64,000 nt of DNA, from contig NZ_QRAN01000010.1 of the NCBI RefSeq assembly GCF_003457605.1, forward strand, positions 62,001 through 126,000, in the 5' to 3' direction. Numbering within the stretch: the first letter of the stretch is position 1; each line of letters begins with the position of its first letter. Both the position numbers and the translations under genes were made by a program. Below the pieces are notes generated by a model. The model was not told where the DNA came from and did not search any database. It saw only the letters and a program-made list of their open reading frames with translations. The DNA is from Seongchinamella sediminis. Its GTDB lineage: Bacteria > Pseudomonadota > Gammaproteobacteria > Pseudomonadales > Halieaceae. Of this stretch, positions 15,305 to 24,852 are shown piece by piece.

Positions 15305-17818
15305 TTAACCTGCCTCGCTGCCCAGCGGCGGTCGTTCGACCACCCGCCGTTTGCCGCGGGCGCAGTCCGCCAGTTCGCGCATACCCTCCGGCTCGAAGGC
15401 GTCGACCCGGATCACGTCGTAGAGGGCGGTCAGCGCCTCCAGCAGCGGGCCGCGTTCCCCGGCGGACACCAGCCCCTGCTCCTGCGCCCAGTCCACCAGT
15501 TCCTCCCGCTGGTGCCCCATCAGTAATGCGGTGGCGTCTATCTGATCCTCGTCGCGGGCGCGAATGGCCTCGTTGAGCCGGCCGCGCACCTCCCTGGTGA
15601 CCAGCGCCAGGCGGTAGGCGTTGAGCACCCGGCCCAGGGGGTCCGCCGGATCCTGCTTGCGGTAACAGCTCTCAGCCAGGTGATCGCGCAGGGGTGAATC
15701 CTCGACAATCGCCGCCGCAACCCGTGTGCCCAGGGCGTCCGAAGGCCCGCGCAGCCGCGTGTGCCCCGGCGGGAATACCAGCAGGCGCAGGGGCCAGCGC
15801 AGGGCGCGCACCGGGAAGTTGATGACAGCCGCCCACAGGGCCTGCTGGGCGCCGTAGAGGCTGGTTTCCAGGCTCCAGCGCACCAGGTCGACCTGGTCTT
15901 CGGGGCGGTCCTGGTCCAGCCAGTACTTGATCACCGCACTGCCGTAATACAAGTGGACCAGGCAATCCGCCATCCGCCCGGACAGCCGCTGCCTGGCCTT
16001 GAGCCCGCCGCCAATCGACAGCAGGGTGACATCGGTCAGCAGGGCGAAGGCGGCAGAGAAGCGGGCGAGCTGGCGATAGTAGCGCTGCAGGTTGCCGGTT
16101 TCGGGGACCGACTCCAGGGCCCCGCCGGCCCAGGCCAGGGCGCAGGAGCGCAGGCCATTGCGGGCACTGTGGGCAATGTGTCGATAGAAAATCGCATCGA
16201 AATCACGCAGGCCCTGTTCCTCGTCCGGGTCCTGGGCGGCGCTGATCTCGTCGGTAATAAAGGGGTGACAGCGGATCGCCCCCTGGCCGAACACCATCAG
16301 GCTGCGGGTCAGGATGTTGGCGCCCTCCACGGTGATGGCGATGGGCACCGCCTGGTAAGCCCGGGCGAGGAAATTGCGCGGGCCGGTGATTACCCCGCGC
16401 CCCGCCACCACGTCCATGGCATGGTTGATGGCGCTGCGCATCAGCTCGGTGTTCTGGTACTTGAGCAGGGCCGAGGGCACCGCCGGGCGCACCCCGCGGT
16501 CCAGCATGCCCGAGGTGAGCAGGCGCGCCGCGTTCATCTGGTAGGTGTAGCCGGCCAGCGGCTCCAGCGCCGCCTGCACCCCCTCGAACTGGCTGATCGA
16601 ACGACCGAACTGCTCGCGGGTATAGGCATAGGCGCCGGTGGCCAGGCAGGCCAGTTTCCCGGCGCCGGTACCCAGGGCGGGCAGGGATACGGAGCGGCCA
16701 ATGGACAGGCACTCGAGAAGCATGGTCCAGCCCTTGCCCAGCATCTCCTGGCCGCCAATCACCTGGCTCATGGGGATGAACACGTCGGTGCCCCAGGTGG
16801 GCCCGTTCATGAACACGGTGTTCATCGGCAGATGACGCGCGCCGGCGTGAACGCCCTCGAGCTCACGGGGAACCAGCACGCAGGATACGCCCACCACCTC
16901 GTCGCCACCGAGCAATGCGTCCGGGTCGTACACTTTCACCGCCAGACCGATCAGGCTCGCCACCGGGGCGAGGGTGATATAGCGCTTGTTCCAGGTGACC
17001 TTCAGGCCCAGCACCTCCTCGCCCTGCCACTGGCCGCGGCAGACAATGCCCTTGTCGGGGATGGCGCCCGCGTCGGAACCCGCCACCGGCGACGTCAGGG
17101 CGAAGCAGGGAACCTCCTCCCCCTGCGCCAGGCGCGGCAGGTAATGAGACTTCTGTTCATCGGTGCCGTAATGCTGCAACAATTCACCGGGACCGAGGGA
17201 ATTGGGTACCATCACTGTCACCGCGCCCGACACGCTGCGGGTGGAAATCTTCATGACGATTTCCGAGTGGGCGGTGTGGGAAAAGCCCTTGCCGCCAAAT
17301 TCGGCGGGGATTACCAGGCCAAAGAAGCCCTGTTCGCGCATGTAATCCCATACGGCTTCCGGCAGGTCGTAATCCTCGTGGGTGAGGGCCCAGTCGTCGA
17401 GCATGCCGCAGAGGGTTTCCACCGGCCCATCGATAAAGGCCTGCTCTGCATCGCTCAACTGCGCCGGCCGGGCCTCGATCAGACGCTCCCAGCGCGGCTT
17501 GCCGGAAAAGAGCTCACCATCCCAGTCCACCGACCCCGATTTCAGCGCCTCGGCCTCGGTAGCCGACAGGGTTGGCAACATGCCGCGCACCCGCGCCAGC
17601 AGGGGCCGGCTGACCCGCTCCAGGCGCATCGGCCCCGGGGTCAGCAGCAGCCAGGCGGCGAACAGCAGCAAACCACCCACCACCAGGTCGAGGAGATCGA
17701 ACCCCTCCCACAGCAGGCCAAGGAACACGGCGCCTCCCAGGTACCAGAGGGCCTGCCTGCCGCCCTGGCCGCGGTAAAGCAGCACCAGCGCCACTATCAG
17801 GAAAAGGATCACAGTCAT
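15305..17818 (-). CDS. fadE: Membrane-anchored acyl-CoA dehydrogenase FadE
   Basis: An 837-residue enzyme, the length of E. coli FadE. Two N-terminal membrane helices (ILFLIVALVLLYRG and a second near 25-62) precede an acyl-CoA dehydrogenase core at about 115-520, with ALTSPVAGSDAGA, the FAD/substrate region TWNKRYITLAP and the YQMNAARLLTSG/AINHAMDVVAGRG segments, then the long FadE-specific C-terminal helical region. It carries out the first step of fatty acid beta-oxidation, making trans-2-enoyl-CoA. No other fad gene is adjacent and no FadR site was recognised. Confidence 0.93.
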   Translation of the reverse strand: MTVILFLIVALVLLYRGQGGRQALWYLGGAVFLGLLWEGFDLLDLVVGGLLLFAAWLLLTPGPMRLERVSRPLLARVRGMLPTLSATEAEALKSGSVDWDGELFSGKPRWERLIEARPAQLSDAEQAFIDGPVETLCGMLDDWALTHEDYDLPEAVWDYMREQGFFGLVIPAEFGGKGFSHTAHSEIVMKISTRSVSGAVTVMVPNSLGPGELLQHYGTDEQKSHYLPRLAQGEEVPCFALTSPVAGSDAGAIPDKGIVCRGQWQGEEVLGLKVTWNKRYITLAPVASLIGLAVKVYDPDALLGGDEVVGVSCVLVPRELEGVHAGARHLPMNTVFMNGPTWGTDVFIPMSQVIGGQEMLGKGWTMLLECLSIGRSVSLPALGTGAGKLACLATGAYAYTREQFGRSISQFEGVQAALEPLAGYTYQMNAARLLTSGMLDRGVRPAVPSALLKYQNTELMRSAINHAMDVVAGRGVITGPRNFLARAYQAVPIAITVEGANILTRSLMVFGQGAIRCHPFITDEISAAQDPDEEQGLRDFDAIFYRHIAHSARNGLRSCALAWAGGALESVPETGNLQRYYRQLARFSAAFALLTDVTLLSIGGGLKARQRLSGRMADCLVHLYYGSAVIKYWLDQDRPEDQVDLVRWSLETSLYGAQQALWAAVINFPVRALRWPLRLLVFPPGHTRLRGPSDALGTRVAAAIVEDSPLRDHLAESCYRKQDPADPLGRVLNAYRLALVTREVRGRLNEAIRARDEDQIDATALLMGHQREELVDWAQEQGLVSAGERGPLLEALTALYDVIRVDAFEPEGMRELADCARGKRRVVERPPLGSEAG

Positions 17819-17879
17819 TACTCGTCAACTCCCGTACAAGGTTCTCTCATGATACGTTAGTTCAACTTCCGCGTATTAC

Positions 17880-17939
17880 CAGCGACAGCGACCCGCGCCG
17901 CCTGCGGATGCCGACGGGCGACCGGGCAGACTGTCGCTG
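17880..17939. other. 9-bp inverted repeat between DUF1439 and fadE
   Basis: CAGCGACAG (17880-17888) and CTGTCGCTG (17931-17939) are perfect complements 42 bases apart, just behind the stop of the DUF1439 gene. They could form the base of a long stem in the 3' region of that transcript. No T-run follows. Confidence 0.3.
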
Positions 17940-17940
17940 T

Positions 17941-18507
17941 TCAGTAAACCAGCACCAGGCTGATATGACGGCCGTCGTAGCGGATATCGGCGATGTTGCC
18001 CCTGAACGGCTGCAGGTAGGGGTGTGGCGGCAGCTGCGAGCGGATCGGCTTGCTGACCCGCTGCGACCACTCCGCCTGCAGCAGCCCCGAGAATTGCCGG
18101 GTCACGGAGTTCTCGCGGTCAAATACCAGCTGCTCCAGCAGCGGTTCGTGGAGCACCACTTCGCGGGAGCCAGCATCCCAGGCAACCCTGCCGGAGAGCA
18201 TGGCCCGCCCGGTCTCGCTGACGGCAATGCCCTCAGCCGGACGGTGATCGTAGGCCTGGAGCCGTACCCCAAGCCCAATGCGCTCCGCATCCAGGAACAT
18301 GACCTGCGGCTCGGTCAGCAGCAGCTTGAACTCGTCCACGGCCACCGCGACCGGAAAACTGGACACGGCAACGTCGCCGGCCAGTTGCTCGGATACTGGC
18401 ACCGTGGTGGTGAAAGCAGCGTAAACCGCGCCGGTCAGGCAGAGACCGGCCAGCAGCGCCATCAACCTGCGTGTCGGGCAGGTCCTGTTGCGGGATTTCC
18501 GGGACAT
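17941..18507 (-). CDS. DUF1439-family secreted protein (YceB-like)
   Basis: A 188-residue protein with an N-terminal signal segment (RRLMALLAGLCLTGAVYAAF) and a beta-rich body (EFKLLLTEPQVMFLDAERIG, SGRVAWDAGSREVVLHEP, VLVY end) resembling the DUF1439/YceB fold of tubular lipid-binding-like lipoproteins. There is no clear lipobox Cys before the cleavage site, so it may be periplasmic or held by the uncleaved helix. The function is unknown. AGAGG precedes ATG 18507. Confidence 0.7.
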   Translation of the reverse strand: MSRKSRNRTCPTRRLMALLAGLCLTGAVYAAFTTTVPVSEQLAGDVAVSSFPVAVAVDEFKLLLTEPQVMFLDAERIGLGVRLQAYDHRPAEGIAVSETGRAMLSGRVAWDAGSREVVLHEPLLEQLVFDRENSVTRQFSGLLQAEWSQRVSKPIRSQLPPHPYLQPFRGNIADIRYDGRHISLVLVY

Positions 18508-18614
18508 GGATACCTCTGGAGTTTAAGCCAGAGTATAAAACACCCGCCAGACAGCGGCTATCAGTCAGTCGCTATTGTGCCGGCGAACTGCCCGCTCCCC
18601 GGCAAGCGATCCGC

Positions 18615-19322
18615 TTACGCCGCCGCCTCAGGCGCCAGCGGCAGCTGCTTGTGCATTTGCGCCACCAGGCCGTCGGGCAGGCCGAGCCGGAATGCGAGCG
18701 CATCCAGGTACAGTTCCGACGCAACCCGTGAGGTATCAACCGCCAGCATCGAAGCCAGATACACTTCCGCCGCCAGCTCGGGGCAGTCAACCCGCTGGCT
18801 CAGCTCGGTCAGGCTCAGGGGGCTGCGCATCGCATCGAACACCAGGGCTTTTTCATCGACCTCCAGGCCCAACTCCTCGACCCGACCGAGGATGCGTTCG
18901 CGCTCCTGCGGGTCGAGGTGCCCGTCAGCACAGGCCGCGGCGATCATCGCCTGTACCAGCAGGAACGCGCGGGAGCCGCTGGAATCGTCATCGGGATTAA
19001 TGGCGAAGCCCTGCTCCTCAAGCCCGGACCACACCGGGCTGGCGCGGTGCTGCTGGCGCTGCGCACCCGCGGGTGCCGCTGCGGGCTGGCCCTGCTGGCC
19101 CTGCTGGCCCTGCTGGCCCTGCTGGCCCTGCTGGGCGGAATAGCCCTGATAGGCCTTCCAGGCGAGGCCGCCGAGGGCGGCAATACCGCCCACCTTGAGC
19201 ACCGTGCCGGCGGTCTTGCGCGCTTTTTTGTTACTCATCAGCGCGCCGCTGACCGCGCCGCCGGCCAGCCCGCCCAGCACCCCACTGCCGGCCAGGTTAG
19301 ACATTATCCTGTCGAAGTTCAT
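18615..19322 (-). CDS. DUF533 / TerB-like protein (YebE-type)
   Basis: A 235-residue protein. Residues 1-60 hold a Gly/Ala-rich, membrane-prone segment (SGVLGGLAGGAVSGALMSNK), residues 64-80 a five-fold QQG repeat, and residues 105-235 a TerB-like helical domain (LLVQAMIAAACADGHLDPQE with the acidic DGHLDPQER loop). This is the DUF533/YebE layout of inner-membrane proteins of unknown role. GGAGGG precedes ATG 19322. The QQG run comes from a 9-bp tandem repeat and may vary in length between strains. Confidence 0.85.
   Translation of the reverse strand: MNFDRIMSNLAGSGVLGGLAGGAVSGALMSNKKARKTAGTVLKVGGIAALGGLAWKAYQGYSAQQGQQGQQGQQGQQGQPAAAPAGAQRQQHRASPVWSGLEEQGFAINPDDDSSGSRAFLLVQAMIAAACADGHLDPQERERILGRVEELGLEVDEKALVFDAMRSPLSLTELSQRVDCPELAAEVYLASMLAVDTSRVASELYLDALAFRLGLPDGLVAQMHKQLPLAPEAAA
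19085..19134 (-). repeat. Five and a half 9-bp tandem repeats inside the DUF533 gene
   Basis: GCTGGCCCT occurs five times in tandem from 19085 to 19129, followed by a partial copy. On the coding strand it encodes repeats of Gln-Gln-Gly. The repeat keeps the frame, so slippage would change only linker length. Confidence 0.9.
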
Positions 19323-19415
19323 CGCTTGCCCTCCTGTTTGTGACTGACCATGTTAGTCGGCGGCGAGCCAGCCACAAGGCGGTTTTTCCAGCGCATTACT
19401 CAGGCTTAACCGAAC

Positions 19416-20318
19416 TCAGGCAGCGGGAAACAGCTGTTCCCTGGCCTGCTCGATCACCGCCAGCACCGCCGGGTTCTTGAGCCGCCGTTCCGGGGAAATG
19501 GCCAGGTAGGTTTCACGCACTCCCTCCGCCATGCCGATCACCCGCGCGCTGTACATGCGCTCGATTTCAGGGGCAATGGCATGGGGGGCGGGAAACACGC
19601 CAGCATCGCCCGCGCCAAACATTTTGAGCAGGGCACTGTCGTCAAACTCGGCAACAACCCGCGGTTCTATCCCCACCTGCTCGAACCAGTCATCGAGATC
19701 CCTGCGCAGGGCAGAACCACGACCCGGCATCAACATGGGTGCGCCGTGCAGTGACTGGGGAAAGTTCGTCTGGTACCGGCGTATCGCCGCCGGTTTGCAG
19801 AACAGGGCGATCGCGCTGTCACCCAGGGTGTGGTTATAGGCCTTGACGTTGGTATTGACCGGCAGCCGCCGGTCCGACAACACCAGGTCCAGACGGTGCA
19901 CCGCAAGGTCGGCGAGCAAATCATCCAGGTCGCCCTCGACGCAGCACAGGCGCATGTCCGACTCCGTCGCCACCACCGGTTGCAGCACACGATGGGCAAT
20001 CAGCTTGGCAATGGAGTTAACGATGCCAACGTTCAGCACCTGGCCGACAGCCTGGCGGCCGCGCACCACCTGGGCCAGCTCACCGCCCAGGGCGAATATG
20101 TCATCGGCGTATTGCTTGACCAGATTGCCCGTGTCGGTGAGCACCAGGCCCCGGCCCGCCCGCTGGAACAGGGGCTCTCCCACCGCCTCGTCCAGCAGCT
20201 TGAGCTGGCCCGAAATGGTCTGCGGGGTAATGTGCAGTACCTCTGCCGCCCGGGCAATGCTGCCCTCATTGGCCACGGTCCAGAAGTAGTGAAGATGGCT
20301 GTAGTTGAGATGACGCAC
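19416..20318 (-). CDS. nhaR: LysR-family regulator, NhaR-like
   Basis: A 300-residue LysR-type regulator. The N-terminus (NYSHLHYFWTVANEGSIARA, then ITPQTISGQLKLLDEAVG) is the winged helix-turn-helix characteristic of NhaR, the activator of the nhaA Na+/H+ antiporter, followed by the substrate-binding region. No nhaA is adjacent; the neighbours are a DUF533 gene behind and a divergent lipoprotein hydrolase in front, so its targets here are unknown. A TTCG/CGAA dyad at 20346-20362 lies 28 bp upstream and may be its autoregulatory site. Confidence 0.85.
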   Translation of the reverse strand: MRHLNYSHLHYFWTVANEGSIARAAEVLHITPQTISGQLKLLDEAVGEPLFQRAGRGLVLTDTGNLVKQYADDIFALGGELAQVVRGRQAVGQVLNVGIVNSIAKLIAHRVLQPVVATESDMRLCCVEGDLDDLLADLAVHRLDLVLSDRRLPVNTNVKAYNHTLGDSAIALFCKPAAIRRYQTNFPQSLHGAPMLMPGRGSALRRDLDDWFEQVGIEPRVVAEFDDSALLKMFGAGDAGVFPAPHAIAPEIERMYSARVIGMAEGVRETYLAISPERRLKNPAVLAVIEQAREQLFPAA

Positions 20319-20345
20319 CTGTGGCCTCCCTGAGAACAGGTATAA

Positions 20346-20362
20346 CTTCGATTTATACGAAG
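20346..20362. promoter_or_regulatory. Dyad in the nhaR-lipoprotein divergent region
   Basis: CTTCG-ATTTATA-CGAAG, set in ATAACTTCG...CGAAGGTTA, is an inverted repeat with an AT centre, as LysR regulators often bind. It lies just before nhaR on one side and about 150 bp before the divergent gene on the other. Confidence 0.4.
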
Positions 20363-20511
20363 GTTACAGAAAACAGGATCGACTATACCTGATTAAAGAG
20401 GCTGTACCCGCGGGCCCAAGTCTGGCTAAATGCAGGCTGCCCATCTGTGCTGGCCCTGATCCGCGGCAATAGCCAGCGCGGGGCAGCGATGGCAGCTACT
20501 GCAGGATTAGA

Positions 20512-21588
20512 ATGACAATCAGTAAATTCTGGCCAGGTTTTTACTGCGGCATTTGCGCCGCCCTGCTGGCAGCCTGTTCCCCCATGCCGGAGACTGTCGA
20601 CACCGCCGACTATGTACCCCTGTCGCTGGCGCCGGCCAATTTTGCCGGCGTGATCGATCGCCGGGCGGACTTTCGCGCTATTTACTGCGAGGTACCTACC
20701 GACCCGCAAGCCTGCGTGCAACAGTTGCGCCGGTTCCGCGACGAAGGGCCCGCACAGGCCGTTCCCACCATTGATGCCGCACGGCGCGGCGATTTTCGCA
20801 TTGCGGTGGCGCTGGGCGTGGGCTGGGACTGCGTGCGTGAACTCATCGACGAACCCGAGCTGCCACTGAACCAGCTACGCAGCCTGGGTTTTGATACCCG
20901 GCTGATCCCGGTGGAGGGGCTCTCCGGCAGTGAGCGCAATGCCGAACTGTTGTTTAACTCCTTGAAGGGCGAACTCAATGACCCGCGGCCGCTGCTCCTG
21001 GTGGGCTATTCCAAGGGCACCAACGACATCATGGTGGCCCTGGAAAATTACCCGCAACTCGCGGCGAATACCGCCGCATTGATCAGTGTCGCCGGCGCCA
21101 TCGGCGGCTCACCGGTTGCCGAGAACGACTCGGGAAACACCGAGAAACTGCTTCACTTCAGCCCCTTCGGGGACTGTGGCGAGGGTGACGGCCTGGCCCT
21201 GGAAAGCCTGAGCCCGAGGGTACGCCACGCCTGGCTGAAAGACCACCTGCCGCTCCCGGTGCCGGCCTACTCGCTGGTGACAGCGCCGGAGCCCGCCAGA
21301 GTCTCGCGCGCCCTGCGCTCACCCTACAAGGTGCTGGGAGTGGTACATCCGCTCAATGACGGCGCGCTCCTGCACTGGGACCAGCTGCTGCCCGGCAGCA
21401 CCCTGCTGGGCTACGCCAACGCGGATCACTGGGCGGTAAGCGTACCGCTGGACATGTCGGGCATACCCCTCGGCAGTTTTTTGGTGACTAACGACTACGA
21501 CCGCCTCGGTCTGTGGCGAAGCATGCTGGATTTCGTGATCGCTGACCTCGTTGAAGGTCCGGTGACAACTCCGGCTGTACCCCGATGA
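20512..21588 (+). CDS. Lipoprotein with alpha/beta-hydrolase features
   Basis: A 358-residue protein with a lipoprotein signal (FYCGICAALLAACS). The rest resembles an alpha/beta hydrolase: nucleophile elbow GYSKG (LLLVGYSKGTNDIMVALE, about 163-180), an Asp in VVHPLNDGALLHWD and a His in GYANADHWAV, at the order Ser-Asp-His. No close family is recognised. It is probably a periplasmic-side esterase or lipase-like enzyme, although an inactive homologue cannot be excluded. It is transcribed divergently from nhaR across a 193-bp region. Confidence 0.7.
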   Translation: MTISKFWPGFYCGICAALLAACSPMPETVDTADYVPLSLAPANFAGVIDRRADFRAIYCEVPTDPQACVQQLRRFRDEGPAQAVPTIDAARRGDFRIAVALGVGWDCVRELIDEPELPLNQLRSLGFDTRLIPVEGLSGSERNAELLFNSLKGELNDPRPLLLVGYSKGTNDIMVALENYPQLAANTAALISVAGAIGGSPVAENDSGNTEKLLHFSPFGDCGEGDGLALESLSPRVRHAWLKDHLPLPVPAYSLVTAPEPARVSRALRSPYKVLGVVHPLNDGALLHWDQLLPGSTLLGYANADHWAVSVPLDMSGIPLGSFLVTNDYDRLGLWRSMLDFVIADLVEGPVTTPAVPR

Positions 21589-21598
21589 CCTGGCGGCG

Positions 21599-22360
21599 TC
21601 AGCTTTCAGCAGACTTGCTGTTCAGCTTGTCCAGAATATCCACCGGCATGGGAAAGACGATGGTGTTGCTTTTGTCGCCGGCTATTTCCACCAGGGTCTG
21701 CATGTAGCGCAGCTGGATCGCCTTGTCCTCGTGGGCCAGGACCTCAGCGGCCGCGGCCAGCTTCTCCGCCGCCTCGTACTCACCGATGGCGTGGATAACC
21801 TTGGCGCGACGCTCCCGTTCGGCCTCGGCCTGCTTGGCGATGGCCCGCACCATGGTCTCGTTGAGGTCCACGTGCTTGATTTCGACGTTGGCCACCTTGA
21901 TCCCCCAGGCAGCGGTCTGCTTGTCGAGGATGTCCTGGATGTCCGTGTTCAGGCGCTCGCGTTCGGCGAGCATATCGTCCAGTTCGTGCTGGCCCAGCAC
22001 CGAGCGCAGGGTAGTCTGGGACAGCTGGCTGGTGGCCTCGAGGTAGTTCTCCACCTGGATAATGGCCCGTTCCGGGTCCAGCACCCGGAAGTAAATCACC
22101 GCGTTGACCTGCACCGACACGTTGTCACGCGAGATCACATCCTGGGTGGGAACGTCCATGACCACAGTCCGCAGGTCCACCCGCACCATTTGTTGCAGCA
22201 CCGGGATGACGATGATGAGCCCGGGGCCCTTGACCTTGTAAAACCGGCCCAGCATGAAGATTACCCCGCGCTCATACTCCCGCAGCACCCTGAACATGGA
22301 CACCACAAGGGCGATGACCAGCAGGGTGATCACGCCGCCAAAATACTCGAATCCAAACAT
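21599..22360 (-). CDS. Slipin / SPFH-domain membrane protein
   Basis: A 253-residue stomatin-like protein: one N-terminal membrane helix ([19 protein letters not shown]), the SPFH domain ([56 protein letters not shown]) and a coiled-coil C-terminus. Such proteins form oligomers in membrane microdomains and are partnered and cleaved by NfeD proteases. The start overlaps the nfeD stop as TGATG, so translation is coupled. Confidence 0.93.
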   Translation of the reverse strand: MFGFEYFGGVITLLVIALVVSMFRVLREYERGVIFMLGRFYKVKGPGLIIVIPVLQQMVRVDLRTVVMDVPTQDVISRDNVSVQVNAVIYFRVLDPERAIIQVENYLEATSQLSQTTLRSVLGQHELDDMLAERERLNTDIQDILDKQTAAWGIKVANVEIKHVDLNETMVRAIAKQAEAERERRAKVIHAIGEYEAAEKLAAAAEVLAHEDKAIQLRYMQTLVEIAGDKSNTIVFPMPVDILDKLNSKSAES

Positions 22361-23691
22361 CAGCTATTCTCCCGGTGAGGTTTACTCACCTTCAATACCA
22401 GGCCGTCCAGCGCATCGACCACTACCTCGTCGTGTTCCGCCAGGCTAGTGCTCGATTGCGCGTGCCACAGCTCGCCGTCCAGGCGTACCCAGGTGGCGTC
22501 GGGGGTCACCCGCTCGACCACGCCAAATTGGCCGACCAGGTGCTCGACGCCGGTAACGCTGGCCTGGCGCCGGGCCTTGAGGACCAGGCTCAGGGCGAGG
22601 CTCAACACCGCGACGCTGAACACGGCAAACGCGGCGATGACCGGCATGGCGATGCGATAGGCCGGCAATTCCGTATCCATCAGCATCACCGAACCGATGA
22701 TGAACGCCACCAGGCCGCCTATACCCAGGATGCCGAAACTGGGGGCAAAGGCCTCCGCCACCATCAGCGCGATGCCCAGCAGTAACAGTCCCAGCCCCGC
22801 GTAACTTACCGGCAGCACCTGCAGGGCATAGAGGGCGAGCAGCAGGCACAGCGCTCCCATCACGCCGGGCAGGCCAATGCCCGGGTTGTAAAACTCGATA
22901 ATCAGCCCGTAAATGCCCACCAGCATCAGGATGTAGGCCACATTGGGGTTGGTAATCACCGCCAGGAACTCACTGCGCCAGTCGACCGGGTGGTGGTACA
23001 CGGGCAGCCCGGCTGTCTGCAGGGTAAGCTCGCCACTGTCCAGCGCGACTGCGACACCGTCTGCCTGCTGTAACAGGTCCTCGACCGAAACCGCCATGAA
23101 GTTGACGACCCCCTCGCTGACTGCATCCTCGGCGGACAGGCTCTCACCTGCGCGCACCGCACGTTCGGCCCACTCGGCATTGCGGCCGCGCAGCTGGGCC
23201 AGCCCCTGGATGTAGGCTACCGCGTCGTTGATGATTTTCTTTTCCATGGCGGAGGGGGAATCCGGGGCTTTATCCTGGTCCCCGCCGCCGGGAAGGCCGG
23301 GTGCCCCGCCGATCTGCACCGGCGTGGCCGCGCCCAGGTTGGTACCCGGCGCCATCACCGCCAGGTGAGTGGCGTAGAGCAGGTAGGTACCGGCGCTGGC
23401 GGCCCTTGCCCCGGCCGGGGCCACGTAGCCCACCACCGGAATCGGGGAGGCGAGGATGGCCTTGATCATCTCGCGCATCGACAGGTCCAGTCCCCCGGGG
23501 GTATCGATACGCAGTATGACCAGTTCAGCGCCGGCGGCATTGGCCTGGTGAATACCACGGATGACGTGGTCGGCGCTGGCCGGGCCCACAGCCCCCTCCA
23601 GGTCCACCAGCCAGGCATCTGCCCTGGCCATGGAGGCGCACAGCGCCCACAGGAGGATGGAAAGGTACTTACACCAGCGTTGCAGGTTCAT
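22360..23691 (-). CDS. nfeD: NfeD-family membrane serine protease
   Basis: A 443-residue long-form NfeD. After a signal segment, the N-terminal ClpP-like domain contains [20 protein letters not shown] and the Ser in [12 protein letters not shown], with a Lys in [12 protein letters not shown], matching the Ser-Lys dyad of the 1510-N type proteases. Four to five membrane helices (about 225-370) and a C-terminal OB-fold ([17 protein letters not shown]) follow. It is expected to process the C-terminus of the partner slipin encoded directly behind it. Confidence 0.92.
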   Translation of the reverse strand: MNLQRWCKYLSILLWALCASMARADAWLVDLEGAVGPASADHVIRGIHQANAAGAELVILRIDTPGGLDLSMREMIKAILASPIPVVGYVAPAGARAASAGTYLLYATHLAVMAPGTNLGAATPVQIGGAPGLPGGGDQDKAPDSPSAMEKKIINDAVAYIQGLAQLRGRNAEWAERAVRAGESLSAEDAVSEGVVNFMAVSVEDLLQQADGVAVALDSGELTLQTAGLPVYHHPVDWRSEFLAVITNPNVAYILMLVGIYGLIIEFYNPGIGLPGVMGALCLLLALYALQVLPVSYAGLGLLLLGIALMVAEAFAPSFGILGIGGLVAFIIGSVMLMDTELPAYRIAMPVIAAFAVFSVAVLSLALSLVLKARRQASVTGVEHLVGQFGVVERVTPDATWVRLDGELWHAQSSTSLAEHDEVVVDALDGLVLKVSKPHRENS

Positions 23692-23733
23692 AGCCCCAGT
23701 ATAGGCAAAGCGGCGGCATGTTGCCCTGCCCCC

Positions 23734-24714
23734 TCAGGCATTCACCACCCGGTAGCTCATGTAGGCGAGGTAGATCAGGACAAAAACCAGACCGGTCAAC
23801 CGCCCCATGCGCGCATTCCCGGTCAGGAATACGACCACTAGGGCGACGGCCAGCACCAGTGAGAACAGCACATCCATGAGTCCGCCCGCGGGTATTGGCA
23901 GGGGCCGCACCAGGGCGCTGATCGGCAGCACGAAGAGGATGTTGAACAGGTTGGAGCCGATGACATTGCCAACACAGAGGTCGGCCTCGCCGCGAACTGC
24001 GGCGATGACAGAGGTCACCAGCTCGGGCATGCTGGTCCCCAGCGCCACCACCAGCAGGCCGATGATAACCGGCGGCACGCCCAGCAGGGTCGCCAGCGCC
24101 GCGCCATGGGTAATGGTCAGCTGCCCCCCCAGCAACAGTCCGCAGACGCCGGCCAGGACCAGCAGCCAGTCACGTCTCGCGCCGCCCCCATCCAGCGGCG
24201 CCATCGCCACCTCCAGCCCCTCTGCCCTGAGCACCATCGGGTCCTGGCGACTGCGCACCAGGTCGCCCACCGATATATAGATAATCGTGCTGAACATGAG
24301 CAGCAGGATAAGGCCATCAGAGCGGCTGATGCGGGCCGGACCCTCCGCCAGGGCGAGGTCGATCACCATCACCGCCAGCATCGAGGTCACCAGCATCAGC
24401 AGCGCCAGTTCGCGCCGGATCAGCTGACCCTGGAGGATTACCGGGCTGATCAGCGCGGAACAGCCGAGCACCATGCCCAGGTTGGCCAGGTTGGAACCGG
24501 CGACGTTGCCAAAGGCGAGCGAGGTCTGGTCCTGTATGGCGCCGATCACGTTGACCACCAGTTCCGGAGCGCTGGTGCCAAAGGCCACCACGGTCAGGCC
24601 CACCAGGGCCGGAGAAATGCCCCATCGGTCCGCCAGCCGGGTAGCCCCCGACACCAGTGCGGCACCACCTGCCAGCAACAGCAGGATGCCCAGCAATAGC
24701 AGGCCGACGGTCAC
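23734..24714 (-). CDS. Calcium/sodium antiporter (CaCA family, YrbG-like)
   Basis: A 326-residue inner-membrane protein with ten predicted helices arranged as two inverted halves. The alpha-repeat motifs are clear: VVAFGTSAPELVVNVIGAI in the first half and VVALGTSMPELVTSVIAAV in the second, each followed by GNVAGSN/GNVIGSN. It exchanges Ca2+ for Na+. The start is a GTG at 24714. It stands 19 bp from the nfeD 5' side on the same strand, so it could be read through from upstream into nfeD-slipin. Confidence 0.94.
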   Translation of the reverse strand: MTVGLLLLGILLLLAGGAALVSGATRLADRWGISPALVGLTVVAFGTSAPELVVNVIGAIQDQTSLAFGNVAGSNLANLGMVLGCSALISPVILQGQLIRRELALLMLVTSMLAVMVIDLALAEGPARISRSDGLILLLMFSTIIYISVGDLVRSRQDPMVLRAEGLEVAMAPLDGGGARRDWLLVLAGVCGLLLGGQLTITHGAALATLLGVPPVIIGLLVVALGTSMPELVTSVIAAVRGEADLCVGNVIGSNLFNILFVLPISALVRPLPIPAGGLMDVLFSLVLAVALVVVFLTGNARMGRLTGLVFVLIYLAYMSYRVVNA

Positions 24715-24852
24715 GGTGTATTTCCACCCGTACTGTGCTCAGGCGGGATTTTACTCATCAGGCGAATCCAGGGCTGTTGGCAGTGATCTCCAGTATAGAC
24801 CCTGCCGTGCCGGCCCCATAGGAAGGGCCAGAGCGCTAACGGCCATTGGCGC

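Noticed and set aside
15761-17860. 699-codon open frame on the plus strand
   Set aside because: It is antisense to fadE, has no recognisable domain, is rich in Gly/Gln/His/Arg as expected for the reverse strand of high-GC genes, and fadE is clearly real.
20342-20366. loxP-like sequence
   Set aside because: The arms are imperfect and separated by about three bases instead of the eight needed for Cre; no recombinase gene is nearby.
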